Positions 48,451 through 61,033 of a DNA stretch of 64,000 bases are shown piece after piece. Origin of the DNA: Datisca glomerata (taxonomy: Eukaryota > Streptophyta > Magnoliopsida > Cucurbitales > Datiscaceae); the NCBI GenBank assembly GCA_003255025.1, contig QANY01011455.1, positions 824,908-888,907 on the forward strand, given 5' to 3'. Positions within the stretch are counted from its first letter, which is position 1. Each line of letters opens with the position of its first letter. The notes under the pieces are model-generated. The model was not told the origin of the DNA. It made no database searches and saw only the letters and a program-made list of their open reading frames with translations. Position numbers and translations under genes: made by a program.

Positions 48451-51360
48451 CGAGAGAGAAAGGGAGAGAGAGGGAAAGAGAGAGAAAGAGAGAGATGGAG
48501 GGAGGGAGAGAGATTGGGGGAGAGATAGCAATGAAGAGAGAAAGAGGAATGTAGAGAGAAAGAGAGAGAGAGAGAGATCTTGAGAGAGAGTGTGAGAGAG
48601 CAAGAGAGATCTTTAGACAGAGAGAGAAATGGGGGCAAGAGATAGAGAAAAGGGGGGAAAGAGAGCGGGGAAGAGAAATAGAGGGATGTAGAGAGAGATA
48701 GAGAGAGGGGAAAGAAAGAGAGAGAGAAATAGAGAGGGAGGGATAGGGAGAAGGGGAGAGAAAGGGGAAGGAGAGAGAGATTGAGAGACGGAGATTGAAA
48801 AAGAGAGAGAGAAAGATGGAGAGAGAGATAGGGGAGAGAGATCGAGAGAGAGAGAGAGATAGAGAGAGAGGGAGAGATAGGGAGAGAGAGAGAGATCTAG
48901 AAAGAGGGAGAGAGAGGTAGAGAGGGAGAGAGAAAGAGAGGGGGCATGATAGAGATGATGAGATATAAAGAGGCTGTTAGAGAGAAGAGAGAGAGAGAGA
49001 GATAGAGAGGGGGTGAGGGGTACAAAGACAGAGACATATGAGAGTGACAGAGAGTTAGAAATGGGGGTAAGAGAGAGAGAATAGTGGAGAAAGAGGGGAA
49101 GAGAATGAGAGGGATGTAGAGAGAGATGGAGAGAGGGGGAGAGAGAGAGATCGAGGGAGAGATAGGGAAAGGGGGAGAGAGGGGGAAAGGGAGGGATATC
49201 TAGAGAGATTGGGAGAGAGATAAAGAGAGGGGAGAGAGAGAGTGTCATGGAGAGATATGGAGAGGGGGAAGGGAGGGACATCTAGAGAGAGGGGAGAGAG
49301 AAATAGAGAAGGGGAGAGAGCACGAGAGAGGGAGAGAAAGAGAGAGATAAAGATAAGGAAGAGAGGGAGAGAGCTAGAGAGTGAGAGAAGAGAGTAAGAG
49401 GAATGTATAGAGAAAGACATAGAGAGTGAGAGAGGGAGTGACAGGTAGAAAGATAGAGAGAGATAGTAAGATAGAGAGAGCGAGAGAGGGAGAGAGATCT
49501 TGAGAGAGAGGGTGAGAGAGAAAGAGAGAGATCTTTAGATTGAGAGAGAGAGATATAAGGGGCAAGAGATAGAGAAATGGGAGAGAGAGCGGGGAAGAGA
49601 ATGAGAGGGATGTGAAAAGAGAGATAGAGAGAGGGGAGAGAGAGAGTGAGAGTGAGAGATAAGGAGAACATGAGAGAGGGGAAAGAGTGAGAGAGATCTA
49701 GAGAGAGGGGAGAGAGAGAGATAGAGAGAGTGAGAGATAAGGAGAACATGAGAGAGGGAGAGATCTAAAGAGAGGGAGAGAAATATAGAAAAAGCAAGAG
49801 AGAGGGGGAGAGAGCGAGAGAGAGTGAGAGAGAGAGATGGAGAGAGCGAGATAGAGAGATATAGAGAGGGAGAGATAGAGAGAGAGCAAGTGAGAGGGGA
49901 ATGAGAGAGAGAGATTTAGAGAGAGAGAGGGAGGGAGAGAGTGAGAGAGAGAAGGTGAGAGAGAAAGAGGGATAGAGAGTGAGACAGAGAGATATAAGGA
50001 ATGATAGAGAAGATGAGAGATAAAGAGGTCGTTAGAGAGAGAGAGAGTGAGAGGTAGAAAGACAAAGACAGAGATAGGGTGAGAGAGAGAGAGAGATCTT
50101 GAGAGAGAGTGTGAGAGAAAAAAAGAGATCTTGAGAGAGAGAGGTAAAGGGAGAGAGAGAAAGTGAAAGAGTGAGAGAGAGAGAGAGAGAGATTGGCAGC
50201 AAGAGATAGAAAAGAGCGAAGAGAGAGTGGGGAAGAGAATGAGATGGATGTAGAGAGAGATAGATAGAGGGGGAGAGAGAGATATATTTGGAGAGGGGAA
50301 GAGAGAGAGGGATAGAGGGAGAGATCTAAAGAGAGAGAGGGAGAAAGAGATAGAGAGAGTTACAAAAAAAGTGTATGCATGTGAGGGAGAGAGAGAGTGA
50401 GGAAGGGAGATCTAAAGGGAGAGAGAGGGAGTGAGAGAGGGAGTTCTAGAGATAGTGAGAAAGGGAGTGATAGATATGACAAGGTATAAAGAGGTAGTTA
50501 GAGAGAGAGAGAGAAAGAGAGAGATAGAGAGAGGGAAAGGGAGAGAGAAATAGAGGGAGAGATAGCGAGAGAGAGATGGGGAGTTTGTGATGGAGAGATA
50601 TATAGATATGGGGAGTTTATGAGGGAGATCTAGAGATAGAGAGAGGGAGTGATAGATATTATGAGAGCTAAAAAGGCAGTTAGAGAGAGAGATAGAGAGA
50701 GGGAAAGGGAGAGGGAAAGGGAGAGAGAAATAGAGAGAGAGAGAGTGAGAGAGAGAGATAGAGATCGAGATAAGGGAGAGAGGGAGAGAGTGAGAGAGAG
50801 CGAGAGAGAACGAGATAGATAGATAGAGAGTGAGAGAGAGAGAGGGAATGTGCGAGAGAGAGAGAGAGGGAGAGAGAGTGAGAGAGTGAGAGAGAGATAA
50901 TGATCGAGAGAGAGTGATAAAAAGAGAGAGATAGAGAGAGAAAGTGAGAGAGAGAGAGGGAATGAGAGAGGGATGTAGAGTAAGAGAGAGAGAGGCACAA
51001 CGAGAGAGGGTAAGAGAGAGAAAGAGAGAGGGAGAGAGAGATATGGAGATGAGAGAGAGAGAGTTAGAGAGTGAGAGAGAGAGGGGAGAGAGAGTGAGAT
51101 AGAGAGAGGGAGGAGTGAGAGAGCGAGAGAAAGAGAGGGATAGTGATAGAGATAGAGATAGAGAGAGGAGGAGAGAGGGGAAAAGAGCGAGGGATGTAGA
51201 GAGAAAGAAAAAGAGAGGGACAGAGAAAGGAAAGAGAGTGGGAGGGAGAGAGAGAGAGGGATGAAGGGCGTGGGAGAGAGAGAGTGGTCTAGAGATAGAG
51301 AAGAGAGAGAGCGGGGACGATAGAGATGGGGAGAGATAGAGAGATGGATAGAGAGAGATG
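40250..51360. repeat. Zone 3 of the array: irregular 0.9-1.8 kb units
   Basis: The composite tag GATCTTTAGAGAGAGA, GGGGCAAGAGATAGAGAA, GCGGGGAAGAGAA, GGGATGTAGAGAGA, in that order, recurs near 41906, 43382, 44728, 46515, 47419, 48609 and 49527. A second tag, GATAGAGATGATGAGAGATA plus AAGAGGCAGTTAGAG, recurs through the zone (see findings). Unit lengths vary, so units have been lost and gained. Confidence 0.75.
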
Positions 51361-51490
51361 CATAAATATCACCTAAAAGTGGTAAGGTACTTGGCCGAGC
51401 GTAAAAAGGGCCATTTAGAAGGTTTCGACTTTGTTAGAGGACTCATTTTTTATGTTATGGATCGATCGAGTTGGAAATGAAAAATGTAAT
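51361..51490. other. Unique non-GA island inside the array
   Basis: About 130 bp of mixed-composition sequence, including AAGTGGTAAGGTACTTGGCC, a TTTCGACTTTGTTAG stretch and GGATCGATCGAGTTGG. It has no repeat of its own in the window and no open frame of note. GA repeat resumes on both sides. It may be an ancestral piece or a small insertion. Confidence 0.8.
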
Positions 51491-53199
51491 GAGAAAGAGA
51501 GAGAGAGAGAGAGAGATGAGGGAGAGGGGCAGAGAGTTAGTGAGGGCGAGAGAGAGAGAAAGAGAATGGGAGCTAGAGGGAGAGGGAGAGATGGAGATAA
51601 AGGAGAGAGGGAGAGAGCGAGAGAGCGAGAGAGAGTGAGTGAGATAGAGAGAGATGGAGAGAATGAGAGAGAGAGAGAGATGGGGTTAAGAGATAGAGAA
51701 GAGGGGAGAGAAAGAGCAGGGAAGAGAATGAGATTGAGAGAGAGAGGGAGAAAGAGAGAGTGAGAGAGAGTGGGGGAGAGGGGGAGAGAGAGAGCGAGAG
51801 AGTGAGAGAGAGATAAAGATACAAAAAGACCGAGAGAGAGAGATAGAGAGAGAGAGAGGGAGGGAGAGATGGAGAGAGGGGAAGAAAGGGATGTATAGAG
51901 AAAAAGGGAGAAAGCGGGGACAAGAGCGGGATGTAGAGTAAGAGACATAGAGAGAGAGGGAGGGAGGAGAAAAAGGAGAAACAGAGGAGAGGAAGAGGGG
52001 GAGAGAGGGAGAGAGAGAAATGGAGATGAGGGAAAGAGTTAGATTAAGTGAGAGAGGGAGAGAGAGAATGAGAGAGAGAAAGAGAGAGCAGGGGACCGAG
52101 AGAGAGAGAGAGTAAGAGAGAGAGAGAGAGAGATATATATATAGAGAGAGAGAGAGAGGAGAGAGGGGAAAAGGGATAAAAGGATAGGGAGAGGAAAGAG
52201 AGCGAGAGCGAGAGATGGATAGAGAGAGGAAGAGAGAGAGATGGAGGGAGAGGGAGAGAGTGAGAGAGATGTAGAGACAAGGGGGAATGATAGAGATGGG
52301 GAGAGATAGAGAGACCGATAGAGAGAGAGAGAGATGGGGATAGCGAGAAATAGTGAGAGATGGATCGAGCGAGAGATAGAGAGATAGAGAGAGGGAGAGA
52401 GAGGGAGAGAGGGAGAGAGAGAGATGAAAGAGAAAGAGAGATCTAAAGAGAAAGATAGGGAATGAAGGACAGAGAGAAAGAGGGAGAGAGTGTGAGAAAG
52501 AGTGTTATAGAAATAGAGAGAGAGGGAATGAAGGACAGAGAGAAAGAGGGAAAGAGAGTGTGAGAAAGAGTGTTATAGAAATAGAGAGAGAGGGATTGAT
52601 AGTGACGATGAGAGATAAAGAGGCTGTTAGAGAAAGAGAGAGGGAGTGAGAAGTTGAAATACAAAAATAGAGATAGAGTGAGAGTGAGAGAGAGAGAGTG
52701 AGTGAGTGAGAGAGAAACAGAGAGATCTTGAGAGAGAGAGGGAGAGGGAGAGAGAGAGATGAGGGGCAAGAGATAGAGAATAGGGGGGAGAGCACTGGAA
52801 AGAGAATGAGAGGGATGTAGAGAGAGATAGAGAGAAGGGGAGAGAGAGGGAGAGATAGATAGAGAGAGTTAGAGAAAGAGTGTGTATGTGAGAGAGAGAG
52901 AGGGGGAGAGAGAGGGGGAGGGAGAGAGAGTGAGGCAGGGAGATCTAGAGATAGAAGTAGAGGGACAGAGAGAGGGAGATCTAGAGATAGAGAGAGAGGG
53001 AGTGATAGAGATGAGGATATATAAAGAGGTAGTTATAGAGAGAGTGGGAAAGGGAGAGAGAAATGGTGGGAGAGAGAGCACGAGAGAGAGAGAGAGAAGG
53101 AGAGATGGAGTTATAGAGAGAGTGTAGAAAGGAAGAGAGTGAGAGAGAGAGCAAGAGTGAGAGAGAGACAGAAGGAGAGAGGGAGAGAGAGAGAGAGAG

Positions 53200-53234
<35 letters not shown>

Positions 53235-56200
53235 GTGAGAGCGAGAGAGTGGGGAGTGGGAGAGAGAGAGAGCAAGATAGTGAGAGAAAGATAAAGATAG
53301 AAAAAGATAGAGAGTATGTGACAAAAAGAGAGATAGAGAGTGTGTGACAAAAAGAGAGGTAGAGAGAGAGATATATATATAGAGAGAGGGGGTAGGGGAA
53401 GATAGTGGGATGTAGAAAGAAAGAGAGAGAGCGGGGAGGAGAGAGGGATGTAGAGTAAGAGAGAGGGAGAGGGAGGGAGGAGGAGAAGTAGAAAGAGGGG
53501 GAGAGGCATAGGTAGAGAGAGTAAGATAAAAAGAGAGAGTGTGAGAGAGAGTTAGAGAGAGTGAGAGAGAGTGTCAGAGAGAGAAAGAGAGAGAGTTGGG
53601 GAGCGAGTGAGAGAGAGAGAGACAGCAAGAGCAAGAGAGATAAAGATAGAAATAGAGATAGAGAGAGCGAGAGCAAGAAAGAGATAGAGAGAGAAAGGAG
53701 AGAGGGGAAAAGAGAGAGAGGGATGTAGAGACAAAGAGAGAGAGAGAGGGACAGAGAGAGGAAAAAGAGTGGGTGAGAGAGAGAGAGATGGAGGGAGAGG
53801 GAGATCTAGATCGAGAGAAGAGCGAAGGAACGATAGAGAGAGTGAGAGAGAGTGATGGGGAGAAAGAGAGAGAGGGGGGAGAGAGAAGGGGAGAGAGGTA
53901 GAGAGGGAGAAAGGGAGAAAGAGAGAGTGAGAGAGACTTAGAGAGAATGAAGAGATTGAGAGCAAGAGAGAGGAGAGATTGAGACCGAGAGAGAGGAGAG
54001 ATTGAGAGAGAATGAGAGAGACTGAGAGCGAGAGAGTTAGACAGTGAGAGAATGGGAGTGAGAAAGAGGGGGAAAGAGTGAGAGGGAGGGAGAGAGAGTG
54101 AGAGAGGCAGACAGAGTGAGAGAGGGAGTGAGTGAGTGAGAGAGAAAGAGAGAGGGAGGGAGAGAGAGAGGTAAGGAGAGAGAGAGCTAGAACAAGATAG
54201 AGACTGAGAGAGAACAAGTGTTAGAGCGAGGGAGAGTTAGGGTGAGTGAGGGAGAGAGAGAGAGAGATACAGAGGAATAGAGTGGGGGAGGGAGAGAGAC
54301 ACGAATAGAGACGGGGAGAGAGATAGTGAGAGAGAGATAGAGTGAGAGAGAAAGATTTGGAGAGAGAGTGAGACATTGATAGAGACAGATTGAGAGAGAG
54401 GGAGAGAGAGAGAGAGAAAAAGAGTGGGAGGGAGAGAGAGAGATAGGGAGAGAGAGATAGGGAGAGAGAGTGAGGGGGAGAGTGGGAAAGAAAGAGAGAG
54501 TTAGAGAGAGAAGGGGAGAGAGAGGGGGAGTGGGGAGAGAGATAGAGTGAGAATGGGAGAGAGAGAATTGGAGAGAGAGATGGAGAGTGAGAGAGCGAGA
54601 TAGTGAGAGTGAGAGAGAGAGGGAGAGAGAGATGGAGAGGTAGAGAGTGATAGAGAGAAGAGAGAGACTAAGAGAGAACGAGAGAGACTAAGAGCGAGAG
54701 AGTGAGAGAGGGAGAAAGTGTGAGAGAGAGTGAGAGGGAGAGAGTGAGAGAGAGGGGGAGAGAGAGAGGGAGTGGGGGAGAGAGAGAGAAAGAGGGAGAG
54801 AGAGATTTAGAGGGAGAGAGTGCGAAAGCGAGAAAGAGTGAAAGTGAGAGAGAGAGAGAGAGGGAGAGAGAGACAGAGATAGAGGGGGAGAGAAAGGGAG
54901 TGAGAGAGAGATAGAGAGAGTGTGTGTGAAAGAGAGAGAATGAGATAGACTTATAGAGAATGAGAGAGACTGAGAGCGAGGGAGTGGGAGAGTGAGAGAG
55001 GAAGAGAGTGTGAGAGAGAGAGAGGGAGAGAGTGAGAAAAAGAGAGGGAGTGAGAGAGAGGGGGTGAGATAGGGGGAGAGAGGGAGGGAGAGAGATAGTG
55101 AGAGAGACAGAGTGGGAGAGAGAGATGGGGAGAGGGAGAGAGAGTGAGATAGAGATAGGGAGAGAGTGAGAGAGAGATGAGAAAGGGAGAGAGGGGGGAG
55201 ATAGAGATAGATAGAGAGAGGTAGAAAGAGAAATAGAGACATAGATATAGATATAGAGAAAAAGGGAATGATAGAGATGATAAAAGATAATGAGGCAGTT
55301 AGAGAGAGAGAGGGAGAGAGAGTGAACGAGAGAGAGAGATGGAGACGGAGATAGATATAGAGAGTGACAGAGAGCACAAGAGAGATAGAGAGATAAAGAG
55401 AGAGGGATTGAGAGAGATAGAGATTTAGAGATAGAAAGAGAGGGAGAGAAGGGAAGAGAGAGAGAGATAGAGAGCAGTGAGAGAGGGAGAGATGAGGGAG
55501 AGAGGAGGGAATGAGTGAGAGTGAGAGAGAGAGAGATGGAGATGAGAAAGAGAGAAAGATGAGAGAGATAGAGTCATAGAGGGAGAGGAAGTGAGAGAGA
55601 GTCATTGAGAGAGAGGGAGAGAGGGAGTGGGTGGGATGGAGAGATAGAGAGAGAGAGGGTATGGGAGGAAGGACAGAGGGAGGGAGGGACTGAGTGAGTG
55701 AGGGAGAGAGGGATCGAAAAAGAGAGATAGAACAATGAAAGAGCTAAAGAGAAGAATAGGTACATAGAGAGATAGAGATAGAGAGTGGGAGAGAGGGAAG
55801 TAAGAGATGAGAGAGATGGAAAAAGAGGGATGGAGAGGGAGAGAGAGGGAGGGAGGGAGGGAGCAAGGGATAGAGAGATCAAGAGAAAGATAGGAGAGAC
55901 AAAGAGAGAAAGAAAAAGAGAGGTAGATGTATAGATAAAGTTATAGAGAGGGAGAGAAGGAGAGAGAGAGATAAAGAGAGAAGTGAGAGAGAGAGACATG
56001 GGGATAAGGGGAGGAAGAGTGAGTGGGAGGGAGGGAAGGTGCCAGTGAGAGAGAGAGAGATAGAGATAGAGAGAGAGAGAGAAAGATCTGGAGAGAGAGG
56101 GCGCGAGATAGACATATATATACATAGATATATAGATCTAGAGAGAGAAGGCACGCGAGAGACAGTGATAGATAAATAGATAGATAGATAGATAGAGAGA

Positions 56201-59200
56201 GAGTTACGGGGAGAGAGAGGTGGGGAGAGGTATTCCTTGAGAGAGAGAAAGAGAGAGTGTGAGTGAGAAAAAGGGAGAAAGAGAAAGTGAGTGAGAGAGA
56301 CGGCGAGAGATAGAGGAAAGGGAGAGTTAGAGAGATAGAGAGATAGAGAGAAAGAGAGGGGGAGAGAAGGAGAGAGATAGAGAGATAGAGAGAAAGAGAG
56401 GGGGAGAGAGAGGGAGAGAGAGAGAGAGATGGAGATTGAAGGGAGGAAGAGGGGGAGAGAGAGAAAGAGAGAGTGAGAGAAAGGGAGAAAAAGAGAGAGA
56501 GAGACAGAGAGAGAGATAGTTAGAGAGAGAGAGATGGGAGAGAGATAGTGAGAGAAGAGAGAGATAGAAAGAAAGAAAGAGAGGGGGGAGAGAAAAAGAG
56601 AGAGGGAGAGAGATAGGGGAAGAGAGAGAGAGTGAGATGGAGGTGAGGGAGATAGAGATAGAGAGAGGGAGGGAGAGCCATAAAGAAAATAAGAGAGAGT
56701 GAGAGAGAGGAGAGATTGAGAGAGAATGAGAGAGACTGAGTGAGAGAGAGTTAGACAGTGAGAGAAAGACTGAGAGAGAGGGGGAAAGAGTGAAAGGGAG
56801 GGAGAGAGAGTGAGAGAGGCAGAGAGAGTGAGAGAGGGAGCGAGTGAGTGAGAGAGAAAGAGAGAGGGAGGGAGAGAGAAAGGTAAGGAGAGAGAGAGAC
56901 AGTGAGAGTGAGAGAGAGGGGGAAGAGAGAGAGGGAGAGAGAGAGAGAGCTAGAACAACATAGAGACTGAGAGAGAACGAGTGCTAGAGTGAGAGTGAGA
57001 GAGAGAGAGGGAGAGAGATGGAGAGGGAGAGAGTGAGAGAGAGATGGAGAGGGAGAGAGTGAGAGAGTGAGAGAGAGTGAGAGAAAGGGAGAGAAAGGGA
57101 GAGAGAGAGAGAGATAGAGATAGTGTGTGTGTGATAGAGAGAAGATAGAGACTAAGAGAGAACGAGAGAGACTAAGAGCGAGAGAGTGGGAGAGGGAGGA
57201 AGTGTGAAAGAGAGTGAGAGGGAGAGAGTGAGAGAGAGGGGGAGAGAGAGAGGGAGTGGGGGAGAGAGAGAAAGAGAGAGAGAGGGAGTGAGGGAGAGAG
57301 AGAAAGAGAGAGAGAGATTTAGAGGGACAGAGTGCGAGAGCGAGACAGAGTGAAAGTGAGAGAGAGAGAGAGGGAGAGAGAGACAGAGACAGAGGGGGAG
57401 AGAAAGGGAGTGAGAGAGAGATAGAGAGAGAGTGTGTGAGAGAGAGAGAATGAGATAGACTTATAGAGAATGAGAGCGAGGGAGTGGGAGAGTGAGAGAG
57501 GAAGAGAGTGAGAGAGAGTGTGAGAAAAAGAGAGGGAGGGAGGGAGAGAGGGGTGAGATAGGGGAGAGAGGGAGGGAGAGTGATGGTGAGAGAGAGACAA
57601 AGTGGGAGAGAGAGAGATGGGGAGAGGGAGAAAGAGTGAGATAGGGATAGGGAGACAGATGGGAAAGGGAGAGAGAGGGGGAGATAGAAAGAGAGAGTGG
57701 TAGAGAGAGAAATAGAGGTAGAGATATAGATATAGAGAGAAAGGGAATGATAGAGACGATAAAAGATAATGAGGCAGTTAGAGAGAGAGGGGGAGAGAGT
57801 AAGCGAGAGAGAGAGATGGAGAGGGAGATAGAAATAGAGAGTGAAAGAGAGCACAAGAGAGATAGAGAGAGATAAAGAGAGAGGGATTGAGAGATAGAGA
57901 GAGATATTTAGAGATAGAAAGAGAGGGAGAGAAGGGAAGAGAGAGAGATAGAGAGGAGTGAGAGAGGGAGAGAGGAGGGAGAGAGGGGAGAGTGAGTGAG
58001 AGTGAGAGAGAGAGAGATGGAGATGAGAAAGAGAGAAAGATGAGAGAGAGAGAGTCATAGAGGGAGAGTCATTGAGAGAGAGGGAGAGTCATTGAGAGAA
58101 AGGGAGAGAGGGAGAGGGTGGGATGGAGAGATAGAGAGTGAGAGGGAAGGGGAGGGAAGGACAGAGGGAGGGAGGGAGTGAGTGACTGAGTGAGGAAGAG
58201 AGGGATCGAAAAAGAGAGATAGAACAATAAAAGAGCTAAAGAGAAGTTTAGGTACATGGAGAGATAGAGATAGAGAGAGGGAGAGAGGGAAAGAGGGATA
58301 GGGAGAGAGAAGTGAGAGAATAAGTGAGAGATGAGAGAGATGGAAATAGAGGGATGGAGAGGGAGAGAGAGAGGGAGGGAGGGAGAGTGAGTGGGAGGGA
58401 GGGAAGGTGCCAGTGAGAGAGATCAAGAGAAAGATAGGAGAGCCAAAGAGAGAAAGAAAAAGAGAGGTAGATGTATAGATAAAGTTAGAGAGAGGGAGAG
58501 ATAGAGAGAAAGAGAGATAAAGAGAGAAGTGAGAGAGAGAGATATGGAGATAAGGGGAGGGAGAGTGAGTAGGAGGGAGGGAAGGTGCTAGTGAGAGAGA
58601 GAGAGATCTGGAGAGAGAGAGCGCGAGATAGACATATAGATACATAGATAGAGAGATCTAGAGAGAGAAGGCACGGGAGAGACAGCGAGAGATAAATAGA
58701 TAGATAGAGAGAGAAAGTGAGAGAGAGAGTTAGGGGGAGAGAGAGGTGGGGGAGAGATATTCTGTGGGGGAGAGAGAGAGTGAGAGAGAGAAAGAGGGAG
58801 AAAGAGAGAGTGAGCATGAGAGACGGTGAGAGATAGAGGAAAGGGAGAGATAGAGGAAAGGGAGAGATAGAGAGATAGAGAGATAGAGAGAAAGAGAGGG
58901 GGAGAGAGGGAGATGGAGATTGAAGGGAGGAAGAGGGGGGGAGAGAGAAAAAGAGTGACTGAGAGTGAGAGAAAGGGAGAAAAAGAGAGAGAGACACACA
59001 GATAGAGAGAGAGACAGATAAAGTGAGAGAGAGATAGTTAGAGGGAGAGATGGGAAAGAGATAGTGAGAGAAGAGAGAGATTGAAAGAAAGAGAGAGGGG
59101 GTGGAGAAAAAGAGAGAGGGGGAGAGATAGGGAGAGAGAGAGAGAGATGGAGGTGAGGGAGATAGAGATAGAGGGAGAGGGAAGGAGAGCGATAGAGAAA

Positions 59201-61000
59201 ATGAGAGAGAGTTAGAGATTAGCAGATATAGAGAGAGAGATGGGGGTGAGGGAGATAGAGATAGAGGGAGAGGGAGGGAGGAGAGTGATAGAGAAAATGA
59301 GAGAGAGTTAGAGATTAGCAGATAGAGAGAGGGGGGAAGATAGAGGGAGAGAGAGAGCGAGAGGGAGAGATAGAGAGATGGAGATAGAGGGAGGAAGGGG
59401 GAGAGAGAGCGATAGTGTGTATGTGAGAGAGAGAAAGGGGGAGAGAGAGAGAAAGAGATAGATATAGAGATAGATAGGAGAGAGTGATAGAGAGGGGGGA
59501 GAGAAAAAGAGAGAGAGATAGGGGGATAGAAAGAGAGAGAGAGAGATAAAGAAAGTGAGAGAGAGAAAGAGAGAGAGAGAGAGAGATAGAGAGAGAGAGC
59601 GAGGGAGGAAGAGATGGAGAGAGAGAGATAGATATGGAGATGAGGGAGCAAGAGAGAGAGGGATGAGAGAGATGAGACAGAGAGATGGAGATAGAGGGAG
59701 GGAAAGAGAGAGAGAGAAAGAGATGGAGTTGTGAAAGAGAGATGGAGGGAGCGAGGGAGAGATAGGGAGAGAGATGGAGAGAGAGGGCTAGAGAGAGACA
59801 GAGAGAGAAAGGATAGGGAGAGAGAGTGTGTGAGAGAGAGAGAAAAAGAGAGGGAGGGAGAGGGATAGCGAGGTTGAAAAGGAGGGAGGGAGAGAGAGAG
59901 ATTGAAGGAGGTAGGGAGAGTGAGAGAGGGCGATAGTTGGAGGGAGAGAGAGATACATAGAAGAGAAATAGCGAGAGAGAGAGAGAAAGATGCAACTGAG
60001 AAGTGCGAGAGAAATAGAGGGGGAGAGAGAGGGAGAAAGGGAGAGAGATAGAGATGGAGATGAGGGAGAGAGACAGAAATGGAGATAGAGGGAGGGAAAA
60101 AGAGAGAGAGATGGAGTTGTGAAAGAGAGATAGAGGGAGCGAGGGAGAGATAGGGAGAGAGAAAGAGAGAGGGATTGAGAGAGAGAGAGATGAGGGAGAG
60201 GGAGATTGAGGGAGTGGGAGGGAGAGCGACATAGAAAATGAGAGAGAGAGATTTAGAGATAGACATAGAGGGAGAGAGATAGTAAGAAGTGAGAGAGAGA
60301 GAGGAGAGATAGTTAGGTAATGAATGAGAGAGAGATGGAGATGAGAGAGAGAGAGAAAGAGATAGAGAGTTAGAGAGAGAAAGAGGGAGAGACAGAGGGG
60401 GAGGGAGGGAGGAAGGGAGTGAGGGAGAGAGAAATCGAGAAAGAGAGCTAGGACAGTGAATGTGTGAATGAGAAAGATAGGTTGATAGATAGAGATGGAG
60501 ATAGGGAAGGAGTGTTAGAGAGAGATAAGTGAGAGGGATATAGAGAACAAAGTGAGAGAGGGAGAGAGAGAGAGGGAGAGAGAGAGTTAGGGAAGAGAGA
60601 GGTGGGGGGAGAGATTCTGTGAGAAAGAGAAAGAGAGAGAGAAATAGAGAGAGAGCGAGAGAGAATGAGAAAGAGGGACAGAGAGAGTGAGCGAGAGAGA
60701 CAGTTAGAGATAGACAGATAGACAGATAGGGAGATAGGGAGATAGGGAGATAGAGATAGAGAGAGAGAGAGGTAGAGAGAGAAGGAGAGAGAGGGAGAGA
60801 GAGATGGAGATTAAAGGGTGGAAGAGGGGAAGATAGAGAGAAAGAGAGAGCGAGAGTGAGAGAGAGGGAAAGAAAGTGAGAGATAGAGAGCGAGACAGAT
60901 AGATAGAGAGAGAGATAGAGAGAGATAGTGAGAGAAGAGAGAGATAGAAAGAAAGAGAGAGAGGGGGAGAGAAAAAGAGAGAGAGAGAGGTAGGGAGAGG

Positions 61001-61033
<33 letters not shown>

